Positions 16,608-25,057 of a stretch of 25,057 nucleotides of DNA are shown in pieces. Origin of the DNA: Betaproteobacteria bacterium (GTDB taxonomy: Bacteria > Pseudomonadota > Gammaproteobacteria > Burkholderiales > Usitatibacteraceae). The notes under the pieces are model-generated. The model made no database searches, was not told the origin of the DNA, and saw only the letters and a list, made by a program, of their open reading frames with translations. The DNA is taken from NCBI GenBank assembly GCA_025362705.1, contig JANYFH010000101.1:1-25057 (forward strand), in the 5' to 3' direction. Within the stretch, counting starts at the first letter, position 1, and each line of letters begins with the position of its first letter. The position numbers and the translations under genes were made by a program.

Positions 16608-17558
16608 ATGACCGCCCACCGAATCATTGATCGCTTGCACATAGACCAGACGGCCGAACTGGAAAAATTAAAGCGTGGTTTGCTCGCGTCGCCAGCATCG
16701 ATCGAGCCGAAATATTTTTACGATGAGCTCGGCTGCACGCTCTATGCAGCAATTTGCCAGTTGGATGAATACTATCCAACGCGAACTGAGCGCGCGATTT
16801 TCCAACAGCATCGTGTCGAGATTGCCGAAGCCATCGGCAGCGGCGGGACATTTGTCGATCTTGGCGCGGGTGATTGTTGCAAAGCGCTCGGCTGGCTGCC
16901 GTTCATTGAGCCGGAACGCTATGTGGCGATCGATATCGCAGGACCGTCGCTGGAAATTGCGCTGGCGAATATGTCGCCGGAATTTCCCGATACCGAGATG
17001 ATTGGGCTCGTGACAGATTTTTCCCGGCATCTCGAAATTCCCGATGAGTGTCTCGATGGCCGTGTCACTCTGTTCTATCCCGGTTCCAGTATTGGCAACT
17101 TTGCGCCACCGGATGCCTTGCGTTTTTTGCGCGAGATGCACGGTTACTGTCGTGGTGGCGGCTTGCTGATCGGCGTGGATGCCAAGAAAGACAAAGCCAG
17201 ACTTGATGCCGCCTACGCCGATGCACTGGGAGTGACGGCGGCGTTCAACCTGAATGCCTTGCGTCATGTCAATCGCGTGATCGGCAGCAATTTTATTGAA
17301 TCACATTGGAAACATGTCGGCGCCTATGACCCTGTGTTGGGGCGGATCGATATGTACCTTGAGTCGATCATGCTGCAGACGGTGCGGATCGATGGCAACG
17401 GGCGCAGCTTTGCAATGGGCGAACGAATTCATTCCGAAAGCTCGTACAAGTATGACCGCGCTGAATTCATGGCAATGCTGCTGGAGGCTGGCTTTAAATC
17501 GCCGCGCGTATGGACCGATGAGCAGGCGTCTTTCTGGGTTTTTTACGCGCAGACGTGA
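16608..17558 (+). CDS. egtD: L-histidine N-alpha-trimethyltransferase EgtD (hercynine synthase)
   Basis: The 316-residue enzyme transfers three methyl groups from S-adenosylmethionine to histidine, giving hercynine, the shared precursor of ergothioneine and selenoneine. Family hallmarks are PKYFYDELGCTLYAAICQLDEYYPTRTE-type N-terminus (about 34-61, with the histidine-binding tyrosines), the SAM motif FVDLGAGDCCKA (82-93), YPGSSIGNF near 161 and HSESSYKYDRAEF near 282, which holds the conserved Glu-Ser substrate contacts. It lies between a TlpA-like gene (5-nt gap) and a methyltransferase gene (GTGA overlap). It is convergent to egtB and lies 5.2 kb upstream of senA, so it can supply both. Confidence 0.97.
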   Translation: MTAHRIIDRLHIDQTAELEKLKRGLLASPASIEPKYFYDELGCTLYAAICQLDEYYPTRTERAIFQQHRVEIAEAIGSGGTFVDLGAGDCCKALGWLPFIEPERYVAIDIAGPSLEIALANMSPEFPDTEMIGLVTDFSRHLEIPDECLDGRVTLFYPGSSIGNFAPPDALRFLREMHGYCRGGGLLIGVDAKKDKARLDAAYADALGVTAAFNLNALRHVNRVIGSNFIESHWKHVGAYDPVLGRIDMYLESIMLQTVRIDGNGRSFAMGERIHSESSYKYDRAEFMAMLLEAGFKSPRVWTDEQASFWVFYAQT

Positions 17559-18211
17559 ATCGTATGAATGTATCCCACGACCCCTTGGCACCAATTCGCG
17601 ACGATGCGGCCGCAAGTTATGCGCGCCTGGCGGACGTTTACGATGAAGAAGTGAAGCGCATGCAGCCGGCGCGACGACGCGCGATCGAAGCGCTTGAACT
17701 GCGTCCGGGGATGCGCGTGTTGGATGTGGGCTGTGGAACCGGATTGTCGTTGCTGGCCTTGTCAACCGCAGTTGGGCAGACCGGGAAAGTCGTAGGCTTT
17801 GAATTAAGCGCGCCGATGCTTGCCCGTGCCGAAACGATAGTGAAAAAACACGGGTTGGCGAACGTCGAATTGCATAACATTGCAGGAGAAGAATTCACGA
17901 GTGCCGCGAGATTTGATGCAGCACTGTTTTGCTATACGCACGATGTGCAGCAGTCGTTGCCTGCATTGGCAGCTATTTTTGCGACGCTAAAGCCCGGTGC
18001 GCAGATCACCGCAACCGGCACCAAGGTGTTGCCGCCGCCCCTTGGATGGCTACTGAACGGATGGTTGCGCATGCGCCAACAAGGCTACAGTTCCAATCCG
18101 GAAGGACTGGAGCAGCCGTGGCGCAAGCTTGTCGGCTTTGTCCAGCCAGGTTTTTCCGTCAGGCCGTACTACGCCGGTCTCGGCTATCTCTTTCGAGGAC
18201 GGGCGCGATAA
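17555..18211 (+). CDS. Class I SAM-dependent methyltransferase of unknown substrate
   Basis: The 218-residue protein has a UbiE-like SAM fold: motif I VLDVGCGTG (55-63), acidic residue at the end of the second strand in VVGFELSAPML, and a conserved middle segment FDAALFCYTHDVQQSLPAL. The C-terminal part (about 150-218) has no family signature I know. It starts with GTG at 17555 overlapping the egtD stop (GTGA), with a later ATG at 17564 as an alternative. Translational coupling to egtD hints that its substrate belongs to the same pathway, for example a methylated form of ergothioneine or selenoneine; this is inference and quinone or small-molecule methylation unrelated to them is equally possible. 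It ends 7 nt from the convergent egtB stop. Confidence 0.9.
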   Translation: MNRMNVSHDPLAPIRDDAAASYARLADVYDEEVKRMQPARRRAIEALELRPGMRVLDVGCGTGLSLLALSTAVGQTGKVVGFELSAPMLARAETIVKKHGLANVELHNIAGEEFTSAARFDAALFCYTHDVQQSLPALAAIFATLKPGAQITATGTKVLPPPLGWLLNGWLRMRQQGYSSNPEGLEQPWRKLVGFVQPGFSVRPYYAGLGYLFRGRAR

Positions 18212-18218
18212 AAAAACG

Positions 18219-19547
<1,329 letters not shown>

Positions 19548-19625
19548 GATTTTCTCCTGAGGCCTGTTGTTGCGCTTGCCGTCGGCTTGGTTAGTCGGGC
19601 AATTTGTCTATACATTACCGCGCAC

Positions 19626-19692
19626 AAACACTAGAGCTGGTGCGGTACTCAGGCATAAAATGCTCCAAAATTCCCGCCAACGCTGGTGTTTT
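19626..19692 (+). repeat. Structured repeat, copy B
   Basis: An imperfect palindrome in the selD-egtB spacer: AAACAC...GTGTTT and CTAG/CTG-type pairs form the outer stem and GCATAAAATGC forms a small inner hairpin. It shares CTGGTG, GG, CTCAGGC and CGCCAAcGCTGG with copy A (about 35 of 51 bases over the same length) and CTGGTGCGG with copy C. The bases of the outer stem differ from copy A on both sides, which keeps pairing. On the minus strand it lies between the selD stop and the egtB ribosome-binding site, so it could end transcription or modulate egtB expression (inference). Confidence 0.65.
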
Positions 19693-19711
19693 AATGGTTT
19701 ATGCTGGTGTG

Positions 19712-20776
19712 TTACCTGACTGATACCTGCGGTTTGCCGGTTGTCATTTCGCCGATGACTGCAGCTTCTGCAAAGCCTTCGGCATTGAATATCGCCAACA
19801 CGATGTCGACCACCGACGGATCACAGGCGACCAGCAGTCCGCCTGACGTTTGTGGATCGGTAAGCAGATCGCGCTCCGTATTGCCATACTTGCTGTCGAT
19901 GGAGATGTCGCGCCCGTAACCGTCCCAGTTGCGTCCGGAGGCGCCAGTAACGAAACCTTGTTTGGCCAGTTCAAGCGCGCTCGCTATCATCGGCAGCTTG
20001 GCGAAATCGATAGTCGCGCCGAGCTTGGAGCCGCGGCATATTTCCAGCAGATGCCCAGCTAATCCAAAACCGGTGACGTCGGTGAGCGCATTCACGCCAT
20101 CGAGCTGGCCGAGTTTGATACCTGGCGTGTTGAGTTTAGTGGTCGATGCGATCATGGCAGCGTAGCCAGCGGTATCGAGTTTTTCCTTTTTGAGCGCAGC
20201 ACTGAGGATACCGACGCCCAGCGGTTTGCCGAGAATCAATTTGTCGCCCGCCTTGGCGCCCGCATTTCGCTTCAGATTTTTCGGATTGACGATACCGATG
20301 GCAACCAGACCGTAGATCGGTTCTACCGAATCGATGGTGTGACCACCGGCAATCGGGATGCCTGCGGTTTTGCAGATTGCTTCTCCACCGTCGAGGATTT
20401 GTTTGATGGTCGCAAGTGGCAAGGTGTTGATTGGCATGCCAACGAGTGCCAGCGCGAACAGGGGTGTGCCACCCATTGCATACACATCCGAAATTGCGTT
20501 GGTCGCGGCTATACGGCCGAAATCAAAAGGGTCATCGACAATCGGCATGAAAAAATCGGTAGTCGCAACAATTGCCTGTGTTTCGTTGATTTGATACACC
20601 GCCGCGTCATCGGATGTTTCGATGCCCACCAGCAACTCTTTTGGCAGCATCGCAAAGTCGGATTTGGAAATGATCTGCTGGAGTACCGCTGGCGCAATTT
20701 TGCAGCCGCAGCCTCCACCGTGGGAGAGCGAGGTCAGGCGAGGAATCAGCGTGTTGATGTCGTTTGGAGCATTCAT
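19712..20776 (-). CDS. selD: Selenide, water dikinase SelD (SenC-type selenophosphate synthetase)
   Basis: The 354-residue enzyme makes selenophosphate from selenide and ATP. The active-site region is SHGGGCGCKIAP with Cys23 (equivalent to catalytic Cys17 in E. coli; no selenocysteine codon) and Cys25, followed by the conserved lysine. ATP and metal motifs include SDDAAVYQ, TTDFFMPIVDDPFDFGRIAATNAISDVYAMGG and GGHTIDSVEPIYGL, and the C-terminal DLLTDPQTSGGLLVA. It sits 73 nt downstream of senB on the same strand, the position of senC in selenoneine clusters. It probably serves both SenB and the tRNA enzyme MnmH in this genome, as no other selenophosphate synthetase is in the window. Confidence 0.98.
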   Translation of the reverse strand: MNAPNDINTLIPRLTSLSHGGGCGCKIAPAVLQQIISKSDFAMLPKELLVGIETSDDAAVYQINETQAIVATTDFFMPIVDDPFDFGRIAATNAISDVYAMGGTPLFALALVGMPINTLPLATIKQILDGGEAICKTAGIPIAGGHTIDSVEPIYGLVAIGIVNPKNLKRNAGAKAGDKLILGKPLGVGILSAALKKEKLDTAGYAAMIASTTKLNTPGIKLGQLDGVNALTDVTGFGLAGHLLEICRGSKLGATIDFAKLPMIASALELAKQGFVTGASGRNWDGYGRDISIDSKYGNTERDLLTDPQTSGGLLVACDPSVVDIVLAIFNAEGFAEAAVIGEMTTGKPQVSVR

Positions 20777-20829
20777 GTGGCGTTTCCGTGATTGCTTGCT
20801 TGATTGTTATTGTGGTTATTGATTTTACG

Positions 20830-20849
20830 CGCCAAACGCGAGTTTGGTT
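20830..20849 (-). other. Short hairpin between senB and selD
   Basis: CCAAAC / GTTTGG pair perfectly around a 4-nt loop, 2-3 nt beyond the senB stop on the minus strand. There is no T-run after it in that direction, so it is more likely an intercistronic processing or stability element than a terminator. Confidence 0.4.
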
Positions 20850-21833
20850 TCAGCGCGACACCAGTTGCGATATGAGCTTGATCAGTGCTGATCGTTCGGC
20901 CGCGGGCAAAAATAATTTTGCCCGCGCAGCACAGGCAGTATTGAGGCGCAGCAGGTAATTGGCGTCCCGCGCGCAGCAATTGAGTGTCTCGCGCAGAGCC
21001 TCCATGTCACCTACTGGAAAATAGCCCGTGTAATTCTGGCCAAGCATGCCGATGTTGCCCGACATGCGTGAGGCAACAACCGGCGTACCGGACGAAATCG
21101 CCTCGACGATCACATTTGCGCCGCCTTCCAGCACCGAAGGGTGGATCAGTAGATGCGCGCGCTTGATGGCCGCGCGCGTGAGGCCATGGGATAGCGCACC
21201 CGCCCAGTGATAGTGATGTGAGTGATGGGAAATCGATTGCGCGCGCGCGGCAAGACCCGCGTCGATGGGTGCGCCCAGGTGCAGGATATGGATCGGAGAA
21301 TTTTCAGGCAGTGATTCGACGAGTCGAAAAATAATTTCTGGATCCTTTTCAGCGCGTAGATGACCAGCCACGACGCAATTGAGCTTGCTTTTGAGTTTTA
21401 CTGCGGGGGAAAGCGCCTTCGCCGACTGATAGATCACATGGGTTTTCTTGCGGTGCTCATGCGGGACGTACTGGATTGCATCTTCCTGCAGCACAATTAA
21501 CGCATCTGCCAGATCGAGCGATGTGCGCGCTTCGTTGCTATTGGCCAGATCGGCGTAAAGATCAGTACCGGTCAGCGCGACAATGAGGGCTCCACCGGGA
21601 TATGCCGCCCGATATCGCCGGATGGAATCGGCGCTGCGGCGCGCATGCAGCGCGACAACGACGTCCGCTTCAGGCGATGGATGAATTGGCCATGAGGAAT
21701 GTACAATCGTTTGAAAATGCTGCCCCAACAACGACTGCCAGCGATTGGCCGTGCGCCAGTTGCCGTTGTTGGCGTCAGCCGTGGCCGGCGTAATGATCGC
21801 AACGACTGAATTGGATTGGGGATTTCGTGACAT
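20850..21833 (-). CDS. senB: Selenosugar synthase SenB (GT4-like glycosyltransferase)
   Basis: The 327-residue GT-B-fold protein has an N-terminal Rossmann start (VVAIITPATADANNGNWRTANRW, with a Gly-Asn loop) and the GT4 EX7E motif in VLEGGANVIVEAI (Glu236, Glu244), followed by GTPVVASRMSGNIGML. Ordinary members transfer sugars to oxygen; the SenB family is known to use selenophosphate and a UDP-sugar to form a selenium-carbon bond, giving a selenosugar. Assignment rests on the family pattern plus direct linkage to selD and to a senA-type gene. I chose the ATG at 21833; a longer open frame reaching 22172 lies opposite senA and lacks family sequence. The ribosome-binding site is weak. Confidence 0.88.
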   Translation of the reverse strand: MSRNPQSNSVVAIITPATADANNGNWRTANRWQSLLGQHFQTIVHSSWPIHPSPEADVVVALHARRSADSIRRYRAAYPGGALIVALTGTDLYADLANSNEARTSLDLADALIVLQEDAIQYVPHEHRKKTHVIYQSAKALSPAVKLKSKLNCVVAGHLRAEKDPEIIFRLVESLPENSPIHILHLGAPIDAGLAARAQSISHHSHHYHWAGALSHGLTRAAIKRAHLLIHPSVLEGGANVIVEAISSGTPVVASRMSGNIGMLGQNYTGYFPVGDMEALRETLNCCARDANYLLRLNTACAARAKLFLPAAERSALIKLISQLVSR

Positions 21834-23002
21834 GTGCGGAAATTGATGGCGATGCAAAAATATCGGCAAGAGTGCCCGTTGACGTAGCGGGATTGCGCGC
21901 GGCCTTGATTGCGCAACGTGAGTATACGCTGGCGCTGTATGCCGATTTGCCGCCAAGGTACTGGGAGCCGCGCACTTTTCCATTTGACGATTTGACCAAT
22001 CCGCCGCTTTGGGAGTTGGCACATATCGCCTGGTTTCAGGAGTTTTTTGCATTGCGTTGGCGTGCCGATGATGTGAGGGGTGAGCGAATTCTCTCTTGCC
22101 TGAATGTTGCGGATGGTTTGTTCGATTCCAGCAGGGTCGCGCACGCCACGCGGTGGCGTTTGGCTTATCCATCGAAGTCGGACTGTTTCACTTACATGCA
22201 GCGCGTGCTTGAAAATACGCTTGAGGCGCTGGAAAAAAGTAGCCTTGAGGATCGCTATGGATTTCAGCTCGCGCTCGTGCACGAAGATATGCACGCTGAA
22301 GCGTTGGCGATGACCTTGACGACGCGCGGGCTGGCACTACCCGATGTCACCCCGAAACGCGCGACGCTCTCACCAAAATACCGATTGTTCACCGAAATTA
22401 CCTGCGCCGGCGGGAGCGCGGCAATTGGTGCTCGCGCAAACGCATTCAGCTTTGACAATGAGAAGCCTGCGCACGTCACCGAGCTTGCGCCGTTTAACAT
22501 CGATGCGCATGTGGTGAGCGCCGGGCAGTTTGCAGCGTTTGTCGCATCGAGCGCGTACCGCGATCAGCGCTACTGGTCGGCCCCCGGCAATGACTGGCGG
22601 GATCGCGCGATGCTTGAAAACTGCCGCATTGTCGATGCGGGCGAGGCGGATGCATTTGCTGCAATGCACGTCAATTATTTTGAGGCCGAGGCCTATTGCC
22701 GCTGGAAGAATCGTCGACTGCCTACCGAAGCGGAATGGGAGCATGTTGCCATATCGTCGGATGAGTTTTTCGCCTCAACCGGCCACGTGTGGGAGTGGAC
22801 GGCGTCAATTTTCGTGCCCTATCCCGGATTTCAAGCGGAGCGCTACCGCGAATATTCCGAGCCGTGGTTTCACTCACACCAGGTACTTAAAGGCGGCTCG
22901 TTTGTCACCCATCCGCGTCTGAAGTATCCGCAATACCGCAATTTCTACATGCCAGGGCGTGGCGACATGTTTTGCGGTTTCAGGACTTGCGCGCTCGCGT
23001 AA
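21827..23002 (+). CDS. senA: Selenoneine synthase SenA (EgtB-like non-heme iron enzyme)
   Basis: The 391-residue protein is an EgtB relative: DinB-like domain with iron ligands His66 in LWELAHIAWF and His152/His156 in VHEDMHAEAL, then an FGE-sulfatase-like domain (about 190-390) with GHVWEWTASIFVPYPGF, VLKGGSFVTHP and YRNFYMP. It is distinct from the egtB at 18219-19547 (shorter, different inter-domain region, Phe where EgtB has Cys after KGGS/RGGS). Placed head to head with senB and next to selD, it fits SenA, which joins a selenosugar to hercynine and leads to selenoneine. The start is a GTG at 21827 (GGGG about 6 nt upstream), overlapping the senB start region; a second GTG at 21872 is possible. 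Confidence 0.88.
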   Translation: MTCAEIDGDAKISARVPVDVAGLRAALIAQREYTLALYADLPPRYWEPRTFPFDDLTNPPLWELAHIAWFQEFFALRWRADDVRGERILSCLNVADGLFDSSRVAHATRWRLAYPSKSDCFTYMQRVLENTLEALEKSSLEDRYGFQLALVHEDMHAEALAMTLTTRGLALPDVTPKRATLSPKYRLFTEITCAGGSAAIGARANAFSFDNEKPAHVTELAPFNIDAHVVSAGQFAAFVASSAYRDQRYWSAPGNDWRDRAMLENCRIVDAGEADAFAAMHVNYFEAEAYCRWKNRRLPTEAEWEHVAISSDEFFASTGHVWEWTASIFVPYPGFQAERYREYSEPWFHSHQVLKGGSFVTHPRLKYPQYRNFYMPGRGDMFCGFRTCALA

Positions 23003-23020
23003 TCGGAGAGCGAACTGGGA

Positions 23021-23026
23021 TAAAAT
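23021..23026 (+). promoter_or_regulatory. Possible -10 element of the 4.5S RNA promoter
   Basis: TAAAAT ends 5 nt before the expected first base of the SRP RNA (about 23032), the normal distance from a -10 box to the transcription start. No good -35 hexamer is seen 16-18 nt upstream (22998-23003 reads CGTAAT), so strength is uncertain. Confidence 0.5.
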
Positions 23027-23031
23027 TCGCC

Positions 23032-23132
23032 GTGGCGGGTCTCCCCGCATTCAATCTTTGTGAATCTGGTCAGGTCGGGAACGAAGCAGCCACAGCGAAG
23101 TAATTGAAGTGCCGGGGGTCAGGCTCGCCACA
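23032..23132 (+). ncRNA. ffs: 4.5S signal recognition particle RNA
   Basis: About 101 nt fold into the single long hairpin of bacterial small SRP RNA: GTGGCG at the 5' end pairs with CGCCAC at the 3' end. The apical domain IV shows CAGGTCGGGAACGAAGCAGCC, with the GGAA tetraloop and the Ffh-binding asymmetric and symmetric loops; the loop-closing pair is G-C instead of the C-G of E. coli, a compensated change. The 3' strand GTGCCGGGGGTCAGGC is also typical. The RNA with Ffh targets membrane proteins. It lies directly before dnaX, a common place for ffs in betaproteobacteria. Confidence 0.95.
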
Positions 23133-23135
23133 CCA

Positions 23136-23141
23136 TTTTTT
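23136..23141 (+). terminator. T-run after the 4.5S RNA
   Basis: TTTTTT follows the closing stem of the SRP RNA within a few bases, so the RNA hairpin itself plus this run could end transcription. Some read-through into dnaX, which starts 95 nt later, is possible. Confidence 0.6.
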
Positions 23142-23236
23142 GTGCCGCGCTCCACAAGATCGCGAGCGTGCAACTCAATTTCTCTCCGGCTATCAGGGAC
23201 AGGGCAATTGAATACCATTTCGCTGGATCCAAACTC

Positions 23237-24913
23237 ATGGCCCATCAAGTATTAGCCCGCAAGTGGCGGCCACGCAAATTTGAAGACGTGATCGGGCAGG
23301 ATCATGTCGTGCGCGCGCTGAGCAATGCGCTCGATACAGGAAGAATTCATCACGCATACCTGTTCACCGGGACACGCGGTGTTGGCAAGACGACATTGGC
23401 ACGCATTCTTGCCAAAGCACTGAATTGCGTTGGTATCGATGGCAAGGGTGGCATTACGTCCAAGCCTTGTGGTGTATGCGTGGCCTGCACCGAGATCGAC
23501 TCGGGTCGTTTCGTCGATTTGCTTGAAGTCGATGCGGCGACCAATACCAAGGTAGACGAAATGCGCGAGCTGCTCGAGACTGCGCAGTACGCGCCGGTAT
23601 CGGGACGCTACAAGGTCTACATCATCGACGAAGTTCATATGCTCTCGAAGTCCGCGTTCAACGCGATGCTGAAAACGCTGGAAGAGCCGCCGGGACACAT
23701 CGAATTTATTCTCGCAACGACAGATCCGCAAAAACTGCCGATTACGGTGTTGTCGCGTTGCCTTCAGTTCAACCTGAAAAATCTGCCGGCGACACTGCTG
23801 GTCGAGCACCTTGCAAAAGTATTGGCCGCGGAAAAGATTCCGTGCGAATTGCCCGCATTGCAACTGCTGGGCCGCGCCGCAGAGGGTAGTGTGCGCGATT
23901 CACTAAGCTTGCTCGACCAGGCGATCGCATACGGTGCTGGCGAGATAAAGACAGAGCAGGTGGCAACCATGTTGGGTGCGCTTGACCAAACCTACTTGTT
24001 TGCTTTGCTGGATTGCCTTGCGAATGGCGACGCCAAAGCACTGGTCGCCGAGATCGATCAAATCGCATCGCGCAGCATTTCGTTTGATATTACGCTGAAG
24101 GATTTCGCGAGTGTGCTTGCCCGCATAGCGTTGGTGCAAAGCGCGGGCGCGTCTGCAGTTGAGGGCCCGGAAGCGCAGCGAATCATCGACGCTGCCGCTC
24201 GTCTCGCAGCAGACGATTTGCAGCTTTACTACCAGATCGCGTTACTCGGACGCCGCGATTTGTCGTTGGCGCCTGACGAACATTCCGGCTTTACCATGAC
24301 AATGCTGCGCATGCTCTCGTTGACTAGTGGCAAACGTCAAAGTGATACTGCGTTATCCGGAATCAGTACGACCGCTGTCCAGAAAACTGCCGCGCCTACG
24401 ACGAAAGATTATGCCCCGGCAAAGCAAAACACCAGCATTGGCGGGAATGGCGGGGCAAAAAGTGCCCAAGAGCCAGTATTGGCGAGGACTTCGTATGACG
24501 TTACCCCTGCAACACAAGCCAGCGCCGCATTCGATGGTGATTGGCCTGGCTTCATCGCAAGGCTGAACTTCAATGGAATGGCAGGCATGCTTGCCAAGCA
24601 GTGCGCATTCCAGTCGTTTGCGGGCGGCGTTCTGGAATTGACTTTGCCAACTGCGCAGAAACACTTGTCGGAAAAAGCGTTTCAGGAAAAATTGAAATCT
24701 GAATTGTTGCCGCATTTTGGTGCGAACTTGCGTTTGAATATTCGTATTGGTGATGTCGCTGGCAAGAGTCTTGCCGCGACCGAGGATCGCGAACGTTCCG
24801 ATCGCCAGGTGGCGGCCGAGGCGGCGATATTGGCGGATCCATTTATCAACAATTTGAAACATGATTTTGGCGCGGAGGTTGTGCCGTCGTCGATTCGTCC
24901 TGCCAACACATGA
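23237..24913 (+). CDS. dnaX: DNA polymerase III subunit tau/gamma
   Basis: The 558-residue clamp-loader ATPase holds Walker A GTRGVGKTT (45-53), zinc-binding cysteines Cys64, Cys78, Cys81 and Cys84, Walker B IIDEVHML (129-136) and sensor/arginine finger LSRC (172-175). Domain III runs to about residue 360, then a Ser/Thr/Ala/Lys-rich linker (about 375-445) and a C-terminal tau-like domain (DWPGFIARLNFNGMAGMLAKQ onward) that binds the polymerase core. The ATG at 23237 (MAHQVLARKWRPRKF) is the family start; an in-frame ATG at 23168 would only add residues without motif. No A6G slippery site like the E. coli frameshift signal is present. ybaB follows 13 nt later. Confidence 0.97.
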   Translation: MAHQVLARKWRPRKFEDVIGQDHVVRALSNALDTGRIHHAYLFTGTRGVGKTTLARILAKALNCVGIDGKGGITSKPCGVCVACTEIDSGRFVDLLEVDAATNTKVDEMRELLETAQYAPVSGRYKVYIIDEVHMLSKSAFNAMLKTLEEPPGHIEFILATTDPQKLPITVLSRCLQFNLKNLPATLLVEHLAKVLAAEKIPCELPALQLLGRAAEGSVRDSLSLLDQAIAYGAGEIKTEQVATMLGALDQTYLFALLDCLANGDAKALVAEIDQIASRSISFDITLKDFASVLARIALVQSAGASAVEGPEAQRIIDAAARLAADDLQLYYQIALLGRRDLSLAPDEHSGFTMTMLRMLSLTSGKRQSDTALSGISTTAVQKTAAPTTKDYAPAKQNTSIGGNGGAKSAQEPVLARTSYDVTPATQASAAFDGDWPGFIARLNFNGMAGMLAKQCAFQSFAGGVLELTLPTAQKHLSEKAFQEKLKSELLPHFGANLRLNIRIGDVAGKSLAATEDRERSDRQVAAEAAILADPFINNLKHDFGAEVVPSSIRPANT

Positions 24914-24926
24914 AGCGGAGAAAAAT

Positions 24927-25057
24927 ATGATGAAGGGCGGATTGGGCGGCCTGATGAAACAGGCGCAGATGATGCAGGACAACATGAAGAAGGCGCAGGA
25001 ACAACTTGCGACCATTGAAGTTGAAGGTCAGTCCGGCGGCGGCATGGTGAAGGTGGT
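24927..25057 (+). CDS. ybaB: YbaB/EbfC nucleoid-associated protein, N-terminal fragment
   Basis: The first 43 codons are present before the right edge cuts the gene: GGLGGLMKQAQMMQDNMKKAQ followed by TIEVEGQSGGGMVKV, the classic YbaB/EbfC start with a helical arm and the VEGxSGGG turn. The family forms small dimers that bind DNA. Ribosome-binding site GGAG at 24917-24920 serves either of two adjacent ATGs (24927 or 24930). Gene order dnaX-ybaB (usually then recR) is widely conserved. Confidence 0.95.
   Translation, partial: MMKGGLGGLMKQAQMMQDNMKKAQEQLATIEVEGQSGGGMVKV

Noticed and set aside
19712..20776. SelD as a selenocysteine-containing protein
   Set aside because: The active-site position is a cysteine codon, there is no in-frame TGA, and no SECIS-like hairpin was seen after it.
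21834..22172. N-terminal extension of the senB reading frame, opposite senA
   Set aside because: The extra 113 residues have no glycosyltransferase features, are rich in shadow-frame residues (Arg, Pro, His), and lie antisense to well-supported senA coding sequence; the family start fits the ATG at 21833.
23168..23236. Upstream in-frame ATG for dnaX
   Set aside because: The added 23 residues are not part of the DnaX family, whose proteins start at the MAHQVLARKWRP-type sequence; the region is the leader after the 4.5S RNA.
24452..24467. Hairpin GGGCA-AAAAG-TGCCC in dnaX as a programmed frameshift signal
   Set aside because: The A-run is only five long and lies in the loop, not upstream of the stem; there is no A6G slippery heptamer in the right frame, so production of a short gamma form cannot be claimed.

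Overview
The window looks like a chromosomal segment of a betaproteobacterium (Burkholderiales or Nitrosomonadales-like; inferred from gene content and order such as tesA/ybbA/ybbP, ffs-dnaX-ybaB and a che operon with cheD and a CheZ-like protein). Coding density is high, genes are often translationally coupled by 4-nt overlaps, and no phage, insertion sequence or CRISPR is visible.

Region 1 (1-9319, all minus strand) is signalling. Read 5' to 3' on the minus strand: a Ser/Thr protein kinase fused to a cyclic-nucleotide-binding domain, a 168-bp palindromic MITE-like element, a methyl-accepting chemotaxis protein ending in a CheR/CheB docking tail, then cheW - short CheZ-like protein - cheY - cheA - unknown helical protein - cheR - cheD - cheB (cut by the window edge).

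Region 2 (9442-14720) holds mnmH/selU (tRNA 2-selenouridine synthase) coupled to a tesA-like SGNH esterase on the minus strand, divergent from an ABC ATPase/permease pair of the YbbA/YbbP type.

Region 3 (14905-23002) is the most interesting part. After an exported transglutaminase-like protein and a terminator come a plus-strand run tlpA-like - egtD - unknown methyltransferase, a convergent minus-strand run senB - selD - egtB, and a divergent senA. EgtD makes hercynine; EgtB can place sulfur on it (ergothioneine branch). SelD makes selenophosphate, SenB turns it into a selenosugar, and SenA joins that selenium to hercynine (selenoneine branch). Selenophosphate would also feed MnmH. The locus therefore brings together tRNA and small-molecule selenium use and both chalcogen versions of the histidine betaine. 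Two less explained genes (methyltransferase and TlpA-like redoxin) are tightly linked to egtD.

Region 4 (23021-25057) is housekeeping: 4.5S SRP RNA (ffs), dnaX, and the start of ybaB/ebfC.

Three non-coding spots (about 5915-5982, 14743-14806, 19626-19692) carry diverged copies of one structured repeat not explained by the genes.
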